Shown here: positions 57,813 to 58,066 of the stretch, one piece after another | Layout of the letters: each line of letters opens with the position of its first letter | Numbering within the stretch: the stretch's first letter is position 1 | From: Verrucomicrobiota bacterium | Lineage (GTDB): Bacteria; Verrucomicrobiota; Verrucomicrobiia; Verrucomicrobiales; DEV007 | Assembly (NCBI GenBank): GCA_003402735.1 | Contig: QQNE01000013.1 | Coordinates: forward strand, 1 to 58,066 | DNA: 58,066 nt | Direction of reading: 5' to 3' | Position numbers and translations under genes: made by a program | Notes under the pieces: model-generated | What the model was told of the DNA's origin: nothing | The model's database searches: none | What the model saw: only the letters and a program-made list of their open reading frames with translations

Positions 57813-58066
57813 CTACATTTTGCCGGGCGCGGACTTCACCGTCTCCCCGAGGATCAGGTTGCGGCGGGGCAGATCCAAATCGAGCCGGGCCAGCAGTTCG
57901 GCAACGTGACAATCCGGTCGGGCGACGGTGCGCACGGTCAGTTCCGCGATCTGCTCCCCGCGCTTGACGGGCAGGACCACGTCCATGCTCTTGATCGTGC
58001 TGATCTCCATCACCAGTTTGCGGGCGCACGTTCCGAGCCCTTTGCCACTCATCCACTGCTCAAGGA
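57813..58066 (-). CDS. C-terminal end of a gene running off the right edge, transposase-like
   Basis: The frame is open to the edge (about 83 codons visible) and ends in TAG/TAA-equivalent at 57813. The segment MDVVLPVKRGEQIAELTVRTV and ELLARLDLDLPRRNL resembles the C-terminal tails of IS4/IS1634-like transposases. The stretch after the stop (57729-57812) holds CTAACCCAAGTTCCGCA, a candidate element end, but the other end is outside the window. Family assignment is tentative. Confidence 0.45.
   Translation of the reverse strand, partial: LEQWMSGKGLGTCARKLVMEISTIKSMDVVLPVKRGEQIAELTVRTVARPDCHVAELLARLDLDLPRRNLILGETVKSAPGKM

Overview
The window looks like the chromosome of a Verrucomicrobiota bacterium (or a close PVC relative). 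Coding sequence is GC-rich and dense. The accessory genes are the ones that phylum carries in bulk: Planctomycete-type cytochrome (PSD1, DUF1592) genes paired with Tat-exported DUF1501/DUF1552 proteins, a sulfatase, a DUF4838 protein, a neutral-ceramidase-like protein, a DUF4175 protein and a squalene-oxidase-repeat protein. They are interleaved with housekeeping genes (mfd, ftsK, dnaE, gltA, sucCD, moeA, a P-II gene). This placement is inferred from gene content. No rRNA, tRNA or CRISPR array was seen.

Layout: 1-2100 is a decayed, mobile-element-rich edge: an inverted repeat, a gene remnant, a Uma2 nuclease gene and an IS256-type transposase remnant split by a small inverted-repeat element. 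2103-11179 holds mfd (-), an esterase gene coupled to an unknown gene, a sulfatase, a START-like secreted protein and a phosphomannose isomerase fused to a DUF1232 tail. 11420-16808 runs forward: ftsK, a RodZ-like HTH membrane protein, a serine-protease-like protein lacking its catalytic His, and a Gfo/Idh/MocA oxidoreductase. 16907-18439 has a P-II gene (-) with a sigma-54-like promoter, facing away from a secreted DUF6263-like gene. 18526-25229 has dnaE and then a translationally coupled set parA / unknown / HAD phosphatase / ABC ATPase.

25235-29779 has secreted and lipoprotein genes (DUF4838, small lipoprotein, helical protein, ceramidase-like). 29792-33183 (-) is a TCA-cycle block sucC-sucD-gltA; its citrate synthase has an odd Cys/His-rich N-terminal extension. 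33384-35517 (-) holds a tiny secreted peptide, a voltage-gated-type K+ channel and an HtrA protease. 35666-43927 is a tightly coupled four-gene operon for an envelope system: a DUF4175 membrane protein, a secreted helical protein, a squalene-oxidase-repeat protein and a 1023-residue protein ending in a TlpA-like thioredoxin domain. 43974-47629 has DedA, two small envelope proteins, moeA and a MarR regulator with a readable promoter and a candidate operator, followed by a bidirectional terminator.

47834-57728 holds two Planctomycete-type cytochrome/Tat-protein pairs on either side of an AraC regulator, with a small thioesterase-like gene at the end. The right edge (57813-58066) is the C-terminal end of a reverse-strand gene that resembles the tail of a transposase.

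No complete defence island or known exotic system is visible. The best candidates for undescribed biology are the four-gene envelope operon (35666-43927), the ParA operon with an unknown partner (22122-25229), the isomerase-DUF1232 fusion, the extended citrate synthase, and the nested hairpin-containing element at 1775-1952.
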